A stretch of 64,000 bases of DNA from Brachycybe producta (lineage: Eukaryota > Arthropoda > Diplopoda > Playtdesmida > Andrognathidae). Shown piece by piece: positions 1-9,305 of this stretch; position 1 is the stretch's first letter, and each line of letters begins with the position of its first letter. The notes below the pieces were generated by a model. That model searched no databases and was not told the origin of the DNA. It worked only from the letters and a program-made list of their open reading frames with translations. The stretch lies in contig JAUPFP010000024.1 in the NCBI GenBank assembly GCA_036925085.1, forward strand, positions 2,080,001 to 2,144,000. The letters are read 5' to 3'. The position numbers and the translations under genes are program-made.

Positions 1-779
1 AGATTGATCGGCCCTAAACCATTATAAAAGAAGAAAACTTATTTTTAAAGAAAAGGTTTTCTTTCAAGCGCTAAATTGAATGTATTTTCCCCTCGAGATT
101 ATCGTTTAAATTAGATATGGCTACCATGAAAAGGTCCTAATGATCTTTGGGACCACCTAAGCACCAAAAGCATTTTTGGTCTCACACTTTTGGTCCCTTT
201 TATAATTGCTTTCAAAATGAACATCATCTCATCTGTAGGTAAAATTTCTGAATAACAAGGTTCTTACTTTTTTTTTTAACAAAAAAAAACTTATTTCAAA
301 TTCACAGACAATAAGAAAATAAATAGCATTTGTTGTATTGTTGTTGTTGTTGCTGTGATTTTTAAAACATTTCAAAATTCCATATTTTTGTTGTGTGTTT
401 GTTTTTGTTGTTGCTATTGATGTAACTTCTTCAACAAAAATAAATGAATGACCCTCTTGAAATGACAACAATTTATGATCCGTTTGTGACTGTGTCTGTC
501 TCTTGTTTGTTTGTATTTTACTATTTTGTATGTGGACATACAATTTACCATCTATTTTTTTTTACTAGATTCTCCTTTGCACCTGACAACCTAAGCATTT
601 CTACATCATAAATTACAAACCGACCAAGTATTTGTGACAAACACACCAAAAATGATTAGCATTTTCATTTTGTTTTCAAACACATTCACATTAATAATGT
701 GTACAAAAAAAAATACCTACTGAACTGCTTGTTATTCAGGCTTTTTTTTGGGGGGGGAGGTCAAAATTCAAGAAAATAA

Positions 780-902
780 TTTTAAACTTGAACCCTCTAC
801 GAAGTTCAAACGTAGAACGATCTCACCAGAAAAATCCTTAAATTTAACAAGAGTTTTCTGAATTGAAACCCCTTTGTCTGAGGGTTCAGGTTGAAGTTTA
901 AT
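780..902. repeat. Short inverted repeat
   Basis: TTTTAAACTTGAACCCT at the left; AGGGTTCAGGTTGAAGTTTA at the right. Possibly a small decayed MITE. Confidence 0.4.
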
Positions 903-1865
903 TGCCAAGTTACCAACTTGAATTTCGACCTACATCACATGATTTTTCTAGTCTTCTAGGCCATCTATGTCTTTCTACTAAAATATTCATAAACAGGCAA
1001 CAAAAACAACAGGTCAACCATCTGACAAATGAGAACCATTCACTGATAATCATAAAGTTATGGTCAAAGGGTATTTTCACCATGCAATTTGCATTCATAA
1101 AAACATCCATCAATCATATAATATTGGGGTGAGGAGATTCTTTATAATAATTCTGCTATTGTGACAATTGTTAAGTTGCGTTGCATACAAAATTGTCAAT
1201 TGAATCACACAAGTTGGGGCAAATAAAGCCAAGCTTAAATATTTAAAAGTGGGGTTTACCTATGGATAGAGAGACAGAGAGATCTTATATAATAAAAATA
1301 TTCTTTGTACAAAATCACGACGACAACAACTTCTAACAACATTCCTTTTTAAAAATTATTATAAGTTTTATATTACGATGGTTGTTGTTGCCACACACAT
1401 TGAACACATTTCAAGAAATGAGCGATGAAATGGGGACTTTTCTTAAATATTTTAAATTTTTAACCATCTGTTTTGCCTGTTGTTGGTTGTTGTAGTCATT
1501 TTCAACATGGAAATATTTCTTGAAACTTTAGAATGAATCTTGTAATGAGGTGGCACAAGTAAAAAGACTCACTTTCACTCCTGAATGGTAAATTATATCT
1601 GAAAAAAATTATAAAAAAATATTCATTAGACAAAAAACTAATGCGACTGGATAGAGGCTATTTATTTGTTTTTCTAGAATTAAAAACACCCTGAATTAAA
1701 GTTGTAAATTAACTATAGACCCTAAAAAGTATCTTTGATTGATCTAAATCTGGCTGCTTTTTGTATAAATGAATTTCATTTTCATTTGCAACTTAATATT
1801 GAAAAAATATTCATTAAGTTTCAAATGTGCAATTTTTAAATTAAATTAAATATTTTTTTTAAAAG

Positions 1866-2070
1866 AACATTTTCATTTTGATATATTTAAAAAATAAACG
1901 TTTTATATTGATTACAAATTGTAGATTGTCAACTGTTCAAAACTGAAGATTTTTTAAAACTGCTCTAAAAATAATTAATTGAAAAAATATCAACATGAAA
2001 ATATCCTTATTTGATTTATTAACTTTTCTAGTTTTTAAAACATTTTCAAGATTTTTCTAATTGTAACTAC
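1866..2070. repeat. Family A palindromic repeat (degenerate)
   Basis: The left half has CATTTTCATTTTGATATATT and AATAAACGTTTTAT. The right half has ATATCAACATGAAAATATCC and TTAACTTTTCTAGTTTTTAA. Confidence 0.55.
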
Positions 2071-3396
2071 TGACACGAAGAATAATAATAACCAAACACG
2101 TTCTAGGAACTTTTTAAATTACGAAGTAATAAGGGTTTGCTTTGAACAGGGGACGTTTTATCTGCACCATCCGTTACAATTTGCGACTACATTTTCAAAA
2201 TAACCGTCTAAAATGGCAACTTGATTAAAACTTGAGGCAAAACAAATAAACACCAACACACACATTTTAAGATTGTGTGTGTGGGCCATTGATGCCATCT
2301 CAGCAGGGAGTCCCGAGTGACTAAATAAGGGAGTAAACAGAATGTAATGGACATTGAAGGAGGTCAAAAGATTGCCCATTTTTCATTCATTGACTGACTT
2401 TTTTTTTTGACTTAATATATATGAAAACAATTTGTAATAATAAGAACTGGGTGGTCCCTTTTTTTTCACTTCATCTCCATTAATGACTTCAACATTATTT
2501 GCTTCTTTTTTTCTTCTCAATTTTTATACCATCATCATGATTAAGTGTCAGCAATCTAATCAAAGTTGTGTTCAAATTATAATGTTGCTAATCTTGATCC
2601 ATGCAAATTGCATCATTTGCAATTTTACATGATGAAAATTACGTGTATTTTTTTTTTTTACTTAAAAAAAAGAGATTTGAAGAAACAAAAAAAAAGTGAA
2701 ATTTGTGTATAGAGGGCGGTGTTTTTCAAAATGAGCTTGCAACTAAATATTACTTTTTTTTGTGAGTGTGTGTTAAAAAATAATTAGTATGTTAAAATTG
2801 GAGTGCTTAAAATATACTATGAACCAAATTAAGACTATGGCAATATCACTTAGATCTAAGGAGGCGCATTTTTTTTATATACCAACAATTGTCTGTGTCT
2901 TGAGAGTGTTCTCTCACACGGTTAAATTAAAATTTCCATTTTGCAATTAGGTCCTTTAAGTTCCCATTGCATTCAGATTTAAATACCAAAAAAAACACAT
3001 AGAAACTTAAAAAAATCTGAAATTTATTGACCCTAGAAGAGGTATCAAGATAGAAATACAATAGTTTTTACTTTTTGGCTTTAAATTTAAAATGTAAAAT
3101 ATAATTTTCTTTGATAAAAGGCAATAAAGGCAAACTATGAGCACAGTTATTTACTAGTTTATTATGATAGTATCGATTTAAAACTTTCGTTATTCCAGTT
3201 TAGAAGCAAATATGAAGACTGAAATTCAAATTATCCTAATACCTTGTACACACACACCTGATAATTTAAATGCATTTAAATAATAAACGTGTTCTACAGA
3301 GCCCTGTGAAGGGCAAACAAACAATATGCCGAATTCAATTTATTCAGTTAATAATCTGAAAATATTGAGTTATTACTTAAAAATAATATATAAACT

Positions 3397-3413
3397 ATTG
3401 ATTTAGTATTTTA
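3397..3413. repeat. LINE target-site duplication, left
   Basis: ATTGATTTAGTATTTTA (17 bp), identical to 6684-6700. The related MITE at 24374-24645 has a single, near-identical version of this site in reverse complement, so this is a true duplicated target. Confidence 0.95.
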
Positions 3414-3447
3414 CTACTACTAAATTTTACCCGTGGGGGTAGTTGGT

Positions 3448-3491
3448 CCCCTATCGGGTGCCTCCCCAGGTGGCGGATAGGGGAATGCCCG
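3448..3491 (+). other. Possible nested pseudoknot in the LINE 5' leader
   Basis: CCCCTATC (3448-3455) pairs perfectly with GATAGGGG (3476-3483). Inside that stem, GCC (3460-3462) can pair with GGC (3472-3474). GGG (3456-3458) can pair with CCC (3488-3490) beyond the outer stem, giving a nested pseudoknot. HDV-like self-cleaving ribozymes have this strand order and are known at the 5' ends of some R2 and RTE LINEs. Against that reading, I see no P4 stem and no obvious catalytic cytosine, and the first stem does not begin with G at the element's 5' end. The pairing is visible in the sequence; any ribozyme role is speculation. Confidence 0.35.
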
Positions 3492-3497
3492 CCAGAT

Positions 3498-3617
3498 ATG
3501 GAGGGTACTGAGGGCATAAAATACTCAGGGCAGACCAAAACCAAACCACGCCATTGCCGGTCCCCCAGCCCGGGTGCAAAAGTGGAGGGTCGACGTCAGG
3601 TTGGCAGCCGGTTGTAA
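3498..3617 (+). CDS. Short upstream ORF of the LINE (39 codons)
   Basis: An ATG-started frame of 39 codons ending in TAA at 3615-3617, in a different frame from the endonuclease-RT. The peptide is basic (begins MEGTEGIKYSGQTK and ends GRRQVGSRL) with no recognisable domain. C. elegans RTE-1 is described with a very short ORF1 ahead of its EN-RT ORF, so the position and size are suggestive. A chance frame in a GC-rich leader is equally possible. It could act as an upstream ORF that modulates translation. Confidence 0.3.
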   Translation: MEGTEGIKYSGQTKTKPRHCRSPSPGAKVEGRRQVGSRL

Positions 3618-3633
3618 AGATTTGCCAAAACAT

Positions 3634-3729
3634 ATGATGTTGGTTCGAAATAGTATTCCGAATATGGCTAGGGCGTCCCCCGCCATAAGCGACGCGCAGC
3701 TGCAACGCCCGGTGGCTGTGACAAATTAG
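3634..3729 (+). CDS. In-frame 31-codon leader ending in UAG before the EN-RT frame
   Basis: The frame starts at ATG 3634 (a second ATG follows at once) and runs 31 codons (MMLVRNSIPNMARASP...PVAVTN) to TAG at 3727-3729. It is in the same frame as the endonuclease-RT, so only this one UAG separates an ATG from the long frame. The bases after it are CAAGGGCTA. Either the UAG is read through or used for re-initiation, as some LINEs do to make their main protein, or this copy carries a single inactivating stop. Other genomic copies would tell. Confidence 0.45.
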   Translation: MMLVRNSIPNMARASPAISDAQLQRPVAVTN

Positions 3730-6672
3730 CAAGGGCTACCCCACAGTGGACGGGTGGGGCTAAAGAAGCGAGTCCAGCACCAACAACAAGGAGGTCTTGG
3801 AAGTAGTGGTAGAAGTGGAGGTACTAAACTTAGGTTTGGCACCTGGAATATAGGGAGTTTGACAGGGAAGACTAGGGAGTTATCTAGTGTTCTAAAGGCT
3901 AGGAGGGTAAATGTTGCATGTCTGCAGGAGACAAGATGGAAAGGGGATAAATCCAGGGACATTGGGGATGGGTATAAATTAATTTATGCAAGTAGTGAGG
4001 AGGGTAGAAATGGAGTGGGAATTGTCCTAGATCAGGAACTCAGACATAGTGTGGTTGAGGTTAGGCGGATAAATAGTAGGCTGTTAGTAGTAAAGGTAGT
4101 TTGGGGTGGCATTGTTATAAATGTAGTTAGTGCATATGGCCCCCAGGTTGGATTAGATACAGCCAGGAAGCTAGCATTCTGGGAACAGTTTGATGACCTA
4201 ATGTTGGGCATGAGTAGGAAGGAACGGGTCATAATTGGTGGGGACTTTAATGGACATGTAGGTAGAAATAGGGAAGGGTATGAAGAGGTACATGGTGGGT
4301 GGGGCTATGGAGAGCGAAATAAAGGGGAGAGTATCCTGGAGGCAGCAGTGGCACATAAGTTAATTTTAGCAAACACACTATTCCAGAAGCGAGAGGAACA
4401 TTTGATTACTTTTAAGAGCAGGGCAGGAGAATCCCAGATTGATCTCTTCATGATTCGGAGTGAGGATAGAAACGAGTGCAAGGATTGTAAAGTGATACCG
4501 AGTGAAAACTTAGCGGGACAACATAGGCTAGTAGTGTTAGACCTAAAACCTAGGGGTGCAAAACAGGTGGTCAGACATAGAGGACAGACAGCAATTAGGT
4601 GGTGGGCATTACCAGACAAGGTGGAAGAGTTTAAGAAAATGGCAGGTAAGATAGCATGGGATTTAGATGGCACTGCAGGAGAGCTGTGGACAAGGGTAGC
4701 ACAACAGATCCGTGATTGTGGAAACGAGGTACTAGGGACAGTACGAGTAGGGGGGTCTCGATTAGACAGAGAAACTTGGTGGTGGGATGAGGAGGTACAG
4801 ATGGCAGTTAAAAAGAAGAAAGATGCTTTCAAGACTTGGTGGCACGATGGAAGCAGGGAGGCCCAGATAGAATACAAGCGTGCCAAGATAGAGGCCAAAC
4901 AGCAGGTAGCCTTAGCAAAGCATAAGAAATATGCGGACATGTATGCCAAGTTAGGTACCAGAGCAGGAGAAATGGCAGTATATAGAATAGCTAGGGCTCG
5001 GGAGAATAAAGGCAGAGATATTGAAAAGGTGGTGAGTGTTAAGGATAATGGGGGCAAAGTATTGTGGGGTAGGGAGCCAGTACGGAACAGGTGGGGGGAA
5101 TATTTTAGTAAGCTTATGAATGAGGGGGTAGAGCAGGAGCCTTCCACTTGTAGAAATAATGATAGAGAAGAAGTGGAGCAGGTTAGGGCTGAGGAAATTG
5201 TTCAGGCATTGCGAAAAATGAAGCTAGGGAAGGCTTTAGGGCCAGATGGGATACCAGTAGAGGTGTGGAAGGTCTTGGGTAATGTTGCCATTTCCTGGCT
5301 CACAAAGTTATTCAATAGATTGGCTATGGGGGATAGAATGCCAGGTGCATGGCGGGACAGCTGGTTAGTGCCTATTTTCAAAGGGAAGGGTGACGTTCAG
5401 GAATGTGGGAACTATAGAGGTATTAAATTGATGAGTCATACGATGAAGCTTTGGGAGAGAGTAATTGAAGCTCGACTACGGGGTAAAACTGCAATTGGGG
5501 GAAGTCAGTTTGGGTTTATGCCAGGAAAATCCACAATGCACCCTATTTTTGCCGTAAGGCAAGTTATTGAGAAGTTTCGGGCTGCGAAGAAAGAGTTACA
5601 CATGGTATTTATAGATCTAGAGAAAGCCTATGACAGAGTACCACGGACGTTATTGTGGGAGGTCTTACAGAAGAAGGGGGTGGGTGAGAGTTATATAGAT
5701 ATGGTGAGGGACATGTATAGGGATGCACGGACAAGCGTTAAGACTGCCTGGGGGTTCTCTGACAGTTTTCGTGTTAGGATGGGTGTGCACCAGGGCTCAG
5801 CACTTAGTCCATATCTATTTATTTTGGTCCTGGATGAGTTACTGGCAGGGGTGAGGCAGGAGGTCCCCTGGTGTATGCTGTTTGCAGATGACATAGTCTT
5901 AGTTGGGGAATCCAAATTAGAACTCGAGATAAGGTTAGAGGAGACTAGGAATGCCTTGGAATCAAAGGGGTTGAAAATAAGTAGGGCAAAAACGGAGTAC
6001 ATGAAATTCCAGTGGGATGGGAAAGAACAGTTGAATGAGGGGATTAGACTTGGGGACAGTTTAATGCAGCAGGTGCATGACTTCAAATATTTAGGATCTG
6101 TGCTGCAAGATGATGGGAGCTTAGACTTAGACATCACAAACCGGATAAAAGCAGGTTGGCATAGGTGGAGGCAGGCTAGTGGGGTTTTATGTGACAGGAA
6201 GTTACCTATAAAATTGAAGGGAAAGTTTTATAGAACAGTAGTCAGACCAGCTATGTTGTATGGGTCAGAATGTTGGGCAATCAAGAAGGTGCATGAGGAT
6301 AGAATGCAGGTAGCTGAGATGAGAATGCTAAGGTTTATGAGTGGGGTGACCAGAAGGGATAGGATCAGAAATGATTTTATTAGGGGTAGTGTAGGGGTAA
6401 CAAATATAGTAGAAAAGATGCAGGAAAATAGGCTGCGGTGGTTTGGGCATGTCCTCAGGAGTGGAGAAGATGGGCTGCTGAGACTGGCAATGAACTTAGA
6501 CCTGGGAATAAAACGGGGTAGAGGAAGACCCAAGCAAACCTGGGATGTGGTAGTAAAACGGGATATGGTGGCATGTGGGGTCACTGGGGGCTTGGTGCAG
6601 AATCGGAACGAGTGGAGAGTTAGAACCAGCAAGGCCGACCCTGCTGCTTGCGGGATAAGGTACAGGAAATGA
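3730..6672 (+). CDS. LINE endonuclease-reverse transcriptase (RTE type)
   Basis: The protein nicks target DNA and reverse transcribes its own RNA there (target-primed reverse transcription, in the nucleus). Residues are counted from GTG 3754. Endonuclease signatures are TWNIGS near 30, QETRW 58-62, GGDFNGH 162-168, SQIDLF 227-232 and H257. RT signatures are GPDGIP 496-501, NYRG 553-556, QFGF 585-588, DLEKAYD 621-627, HQGSALSP from 679, FADD 710-713 and YLG 779-781. The C-terminal part carries LYGSECW 835-841 and ENRLRWFGHVLR 891-902, common in RTE-like proteins (also seen as craniofacial-development-protein-2-like annotations). All catalytic residues are present. The frame is open from 3730; position 3754 is GTG and the first in-frame ATG (4201) lies within the endonuclease domain, so the true start is uncertain. 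The stop TGA is the first unit of the tail repeat. Confidence 0.95.
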   Translation, partial: QGLPHSGRVGLKKRVQHQQQGGLGSSGRSGGTKLRFGTWNIGSLTGKTRELSSVLKARRVNVACLQETRWKGDKSRDIGDGYKLIYASSEEGRNGVGIVLDQELRHSVVEVRRINSRLLVVKVVWGGIVINVVSAYGPQVGLDTARKLAFWEQFDDLMLGMSRKERVIIGGDFNGHVGRNREGYEEVHGGWGYGERNKGESILEAAVAHKLILANTLFQKREEHLITFKSRAGESQIDLFMIRSEDRNECKDCKVIPSENLAGQHRLVVLDLKPRGAKQVVRHRGQTAIRWWALPDKVEEFKKMAGKIAWDLDGTAGELWTRVAQQIRDCGNEVLGTVRVGGSRLDRETWWWDEEVQMAVKKKKDAFKTWWHDGSREAQIEYKRAKIEAKQQVALAKHKKYADMYAKLGTRAGEMAVYRIARARENKGRDIEKVVSVKDNGGKVLWGREPVRNRWGEYFSKLMNEGVEQEPSTCRNNDREEVEQVRAEEIVQALRKMKLGKALGPDGIPVEVWKVLGNVAISWLTKLFNRLAMGDRMPGAWRDSWLVPIFKGKGDVQECGNYRGIKLMSHTMKLWERVIEARLRGKTAIGGSQFGFMPGKSTMHPIFAVRQVIEKFRAAKKELHMVFIDLEKAYDRVPRTLLWEVLQKKGVGESYIDMVRDMYRDARTSVKTAWGFSDSFRVRMGVHQGSALSPYLFILVLDELLAGVRQEVPWCMLFADDIVLVGESKLELEIRLEETRNALESKGLKISRAKTEYMKFQWDGKEQLNEGIRLGDSLMQQVHDFKYLGSVLQDDGSLDLDITNRIKAGWHRWRQASGVLCDRKLPIKLKGKFYRTVVRPAMLYGSECWAIKKVHEDRMQVAEMRMLRFMSGVTRRDRIRNDFIRGSVGVTNIVEKMQENRLRWFGHVLRSGEDGLLRLAMNLDLGIKRGRGRPKQTWDVVVKRDMVACGVTGGLVQNRNEWRVRTSKADPAACGIRYRK

Positions 6673-6683
6673 TGATGATGATG
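6670..6683 (+). repeat. TGA-repeat 3' tail of the LINE
   Basis: Five tandem TGA units follow the last sense codon. The first is the stop codon of the EN-RT ORF, so the element has essentially no 3' UTR. RTE-clade LINEs typically end in short tandem repeats rather than poly(A). Confidence 0.85.
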
Positions 6684-6700
6684 ATTGATTTAGTATTTTA
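6684..6700. repeat. LINE target-site duplication, right
   Basis: ATTGATTTAGTATTTTA, identical to 3397-3413. The TGA/ATG repeat tail runs into it, so the exact 3' boundary could shift by a few bases. Confidence 0.95.
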
Positions 6701-6820
6701 ATTTAAAATCTTAATAATAAAGTCAATTTTTATTTGTTCATGTCCTTAACTGGATTCCGTATAATTCACCTAAACACACTTAATTTGAATTCATTTAACT
6801 CATGTGTTGTGTACAAGGTG

Positions 6821-7075
6821 TAAGGTGATTGTGTCTTTCAATGAGCAAAATTAGAAGAAACTAGAAAAAGGTTGCTCAATCGTTTAATGGTATCTTCTAT
6901 GACTTTAAACAGATATTTTTAAATTTCTGTTTAGAGAAAGTTTATTTTGTAAAGATATTAAACACGATAATCTTACGTGTATGAAGTGATTTAGTTACTA
7001 GTCTAGTTTCTAACACAATTTCAATTTCACCTCAGTGTAGCTTTCAAGCAGCTGATCTTGTGAAACACAGAATAA
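6821..7075. repeat. Family A palindromic repeat carrying the MITE at its tip
   Basis: Starts TAAGGTG directly at the MITE's right duplication, then TTTCAATGAG, GAAACTAGAAAAAGG and TTGCTCAATCG. The inverted half has TTACTAGTCTAGTTTCTAAC. MITE copy 1 therefore sits in the TAA of this repeat's TTAAGGTG-type end. Confidence 0.65.
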
Positions 7076-7104
7076 CCAGAGTTCGAAACGCACCAATTCA
7101 TAAA

Positions 7105-7345
7105 ACATCTTAAAAACTAGAATAGTTAACAACTGAGATTAATGACACACTTGGAATTTTTTTTTACTTCAAGTTGTTCAAAATTTGATTTTTTTTTCAA
7201 AAATTTATATAAAAAAATATATATATATTTTCACGAAAATATCCTCATGAAAATACTTTTATTCAATTCAAATATTTTACTCTACGTTTTAGCAAACTTT
7301 GAATTTCTTCTCAAAGTTGCTTCTAAAAATACGGAATAAATAACC
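7105..7345. repeat. Family A palindromic repeat
   Basis: AAAAACTAGAATAGTTAAC at the left. ATATCCTCATGAAAATACTT and a degenerate TTCTAGT-type end (TACGTTTTAGCAAACTTTG) at the right. Confidence 0.5.
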
Positions 7346-8077
7346 AAAGTAACTAACCTGATAAGGGTTATTATCAGGTCTAAAAACACCTAAATTGCCT
7401 CTTAAAAAAATATGACCATTGACCAAAAAAAAATCACTTTTATCAATTTTATGATTGCAATTGGCTCTTTCTTGTCTTATTTTTTTTCTTCTCCTCTTTA
7501 TATAATAATAATAATAATAACAAATCGACCATCGTCTATTATACAGTGTAGAGAGATCTATCAAAATCCATCGACTGAGATGAGGTTAAGTGGTGAGGTC
7601 AGAATAAAAGACATAAAAAGGTCATCAAGAGTCAGTCCATGATTTATAGACATTGATAAAAGTCTGGCAGCAAAAAGAGAAGCGGATCGAATATATATTT
7701 TTTTAAAAAAAAATTCATGCGTTCATTTTTGATAATATTACCAATTTAACTTAACTCATTTATTATCAACACATTAATTCAATTAATAAATGGAATAAAT
7801 TCTTTTTCTTTCCGCTCTTTCTGAACACTTGAAGAGACTCAAGTAATAAATAAAAGCAGTTTTAAATGTAAACACTTGATTAAAAAAAAGCCTTCATTAA
7901 AACTTTGAACATTTGCCTCCATCTAAATGTGTGTCTATAAGAAATATAAGGGAGAAGGGGGAAAGGAGGGGTCAAGAGGTCATAGCTCTGTGCCATGTCA
8001 CTTTGATTATTCAATTCCATAATTCACATTTCTTTCAATCTGTCTCTTTCTTGTAATTTCTTTTTTTGCTCTCTATT

Positions 8078-8111
<34 letters not shown>

Positions 8112-8526
8112 AAAAGTGACAATAAAAATGAGTTATTAACTTAGTTAACTGTCTTGATAAGGACGAAATCAACTCATTAGATTAAGTTATTACGAATTGA
8201 AGAAACAAGAAAATTAATGGATTCGAGTCAAAAGAGTGAAATTCAAAGTGGTGATGTGGTCCTTTTTTTGTCAACAGTTTTTTTCTTTCTTTTCTTAATT
8301 ATCTTTAACTAGAAAGATCTTGATTAGGAAACATTAGAGTGTGTTTTCTTTGTATGTTGTAATTTATAAATTTCTAATTGGTTAATTAAAAACATTTTAA
8401 AAAGAAATATCTCATTTCATAAAATAAACAAAAATTACATTCTAACATTATTTTTTTTTAAAAAAAATTAAGTTAACTTAAGTTTTTTTCATAAAATTCA
8501 AAAATAATTTTAGTTGTAAACTTCGA

Positions 8527-8710
8527 TTTCATGTTGACATTTTTTTAACATGAAACATTTTCTGTCATTTTTTTAAAAAAAAAACCGTTCAAAATTTCAC
8601 AATAATAATAAAAAAAAAATGATTTACACGAATTCATAAAATTGCATTCAGAATTTTTATTTAAAAAAATGTTGCATATTCATTAACTATTCTAATTTCT
8701 AACGAACGAG
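8527..8710. repeat. Family A palindromic repeat (degenerate)
   Basis: TTTCATGTTGACATTTTTTT at the left; ATTCATTAACTATTCTAATT at the right. Confidence 0.45.
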
Positions 8711-8771
8711 GTTTTTTTTTTTTCTTAATTTTACTAACTGTGTAAAAAAATATAAGAAAAACTTGAAAATT

Positions 8772-9045
8772 GTGTTTTGAGAAACTAGAATAATAAATGA
8801 ATCACGCAAAGAGGATTTTCATGTTGATATCTTTAAAAATACGGCTTTTTGAAAATTCAGTTTGATAATGACCAAAATTTTAATCTTTTTGAAGTAATCA
8901 GACATTTTTTGAAGTTCAACTTCAATTGTAAAACAAATATAAAATTAAAAATTGTCATAAAAAGCTAATTTTTTTATAAATGTGAACATTTTTATTAAGT
9001 GATTCATTTACTCTTCTAGTTTTTACTTTTTTTCTTCTTTTACTT
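8772..9045. repeat. Family A palindromic repeat, full copy
   Basis: GAGAAACTAGAATAATAAAT and TTTTCATGTTGATATCTTT at the left; AAGTGATTCATTTACTCTTC then TAGTTTTTAC at the right. Confidence 0.7.
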
Positions 9046-9176
9046 TTCTTTTTTTTTTAATGTCGCTTCCTGAAAGACATAATTCTCCATTATTTGCATA
9101 TTTTGCAATTACCTACTTCTATATATAGGCCTATATATTGTATAAAAGAATTACTTTCATGTGTGTCTTGAACGAA

Positions 9177-9305
9177 ACGACTGAATAAAACACCAATTGG
9201 AACAAACGCCAAACTGAATAACTGTCAATTTTTAGCATTGTTCCCATTTGGCACTTATTCAAATTGGCGTTTGTTGAACCATTTGGCGCTTATTCAGCGA
9301 CACCA
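9177..9305. repeat. CGCCAAATTGAA-unit inverted repeat, copy 1
   Basis: A run of short related units (CACCAATTGGAAC, CGCCAAACTGAATAA) changes to the opposite orientation (TTTGGCACTTATTC, TTTGGCGCTTATTCAGCGAC). The ends are ACGACTGAATAA and TTATTCAGCGACACC. No coding potential. Confidence 0.65.

Larger units (their letters stand above)
1..3236. other. Gene-free AT-rich region
   Basis: No open frame with coding character. Holds the inverted repeat at 780-902, the degenerate family A copy at 1866-2070, simple GTT/CAA tracts (about 330-420) and homopolymers. I see nothing else. Confidence 0.6.
3414..6683 (+). mobile_element. Full-length RTE-clade LINE (non-LTR retrotransposon)
   Basis: A complete non-LTR retrotransposon of about 3.27 kb, clearly more GC-rich than its surroundings. 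It has a 5' leader of about 310 bp, one long frame coding an apurinic-like endonuclease followed by a reverse transcriptase, virtually no 3' UTR, and a short TGA-repeat tail. RTE-clade LINEs share this build: EN-RT polyprotein, no zinc-knuckle tail, tiny 3' UTR and simple-repeat 3' end. A perfect 17-bp target duplication flanks it (3397-3413 and 6684-6700). The endonuclease-RT frame has no internal stop. It inserted into a MITE whose uninterrupted relative is at 24374-24645. The perfect duplication and open frame suggest a recent, possibly still competent copy. Confidence 0.93.
3240..6820 (+). mobile_element. TAA-flanked MITE (PIF/Harbinger-like), copy 1, split by a LINE
   Basis: A non-autonomous DNA transposon with inverted ends: the left end reads TACCTTGTACACAC and the right end GTGTACAAGGTG. 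It is flanked by TAA at 3237-3239 and 6821-6823. Without the LINE and one TSD it is about 294 bp. The inverted copy at 24374-24645 matches it on both sides of the LINE, which fixes both the element ends and the LINE insertion point. A 3-bp TAA duplication fits the TWA target of PIF/Harbinger elements, but no transposase is present, so the superfamily is an inference. The right flank continues directly as a family A repeat (TAAGGTG...). Confidence 0.8.

Noticed and set aside
3448-3491. Firm call of an HDV-like ribozyme
   Set aside because: The topology is suggestive, but P4, the catalytic C and a G at the cleavage site are not evident, so it is kept only as a low-confidence structure.
3451-3962. 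Minus-strand frames of 93 and 78 aa
   Set aside because: Antisense to the LINE leader and endonuclease start, with no domain.
4305-6632. Long open frames on the minus strand (280, 148 and 134 aa)
   Set aside because: They are antisense shadows of the LINE reverse transcriptase; the plus-strand frame carries all the motifs.
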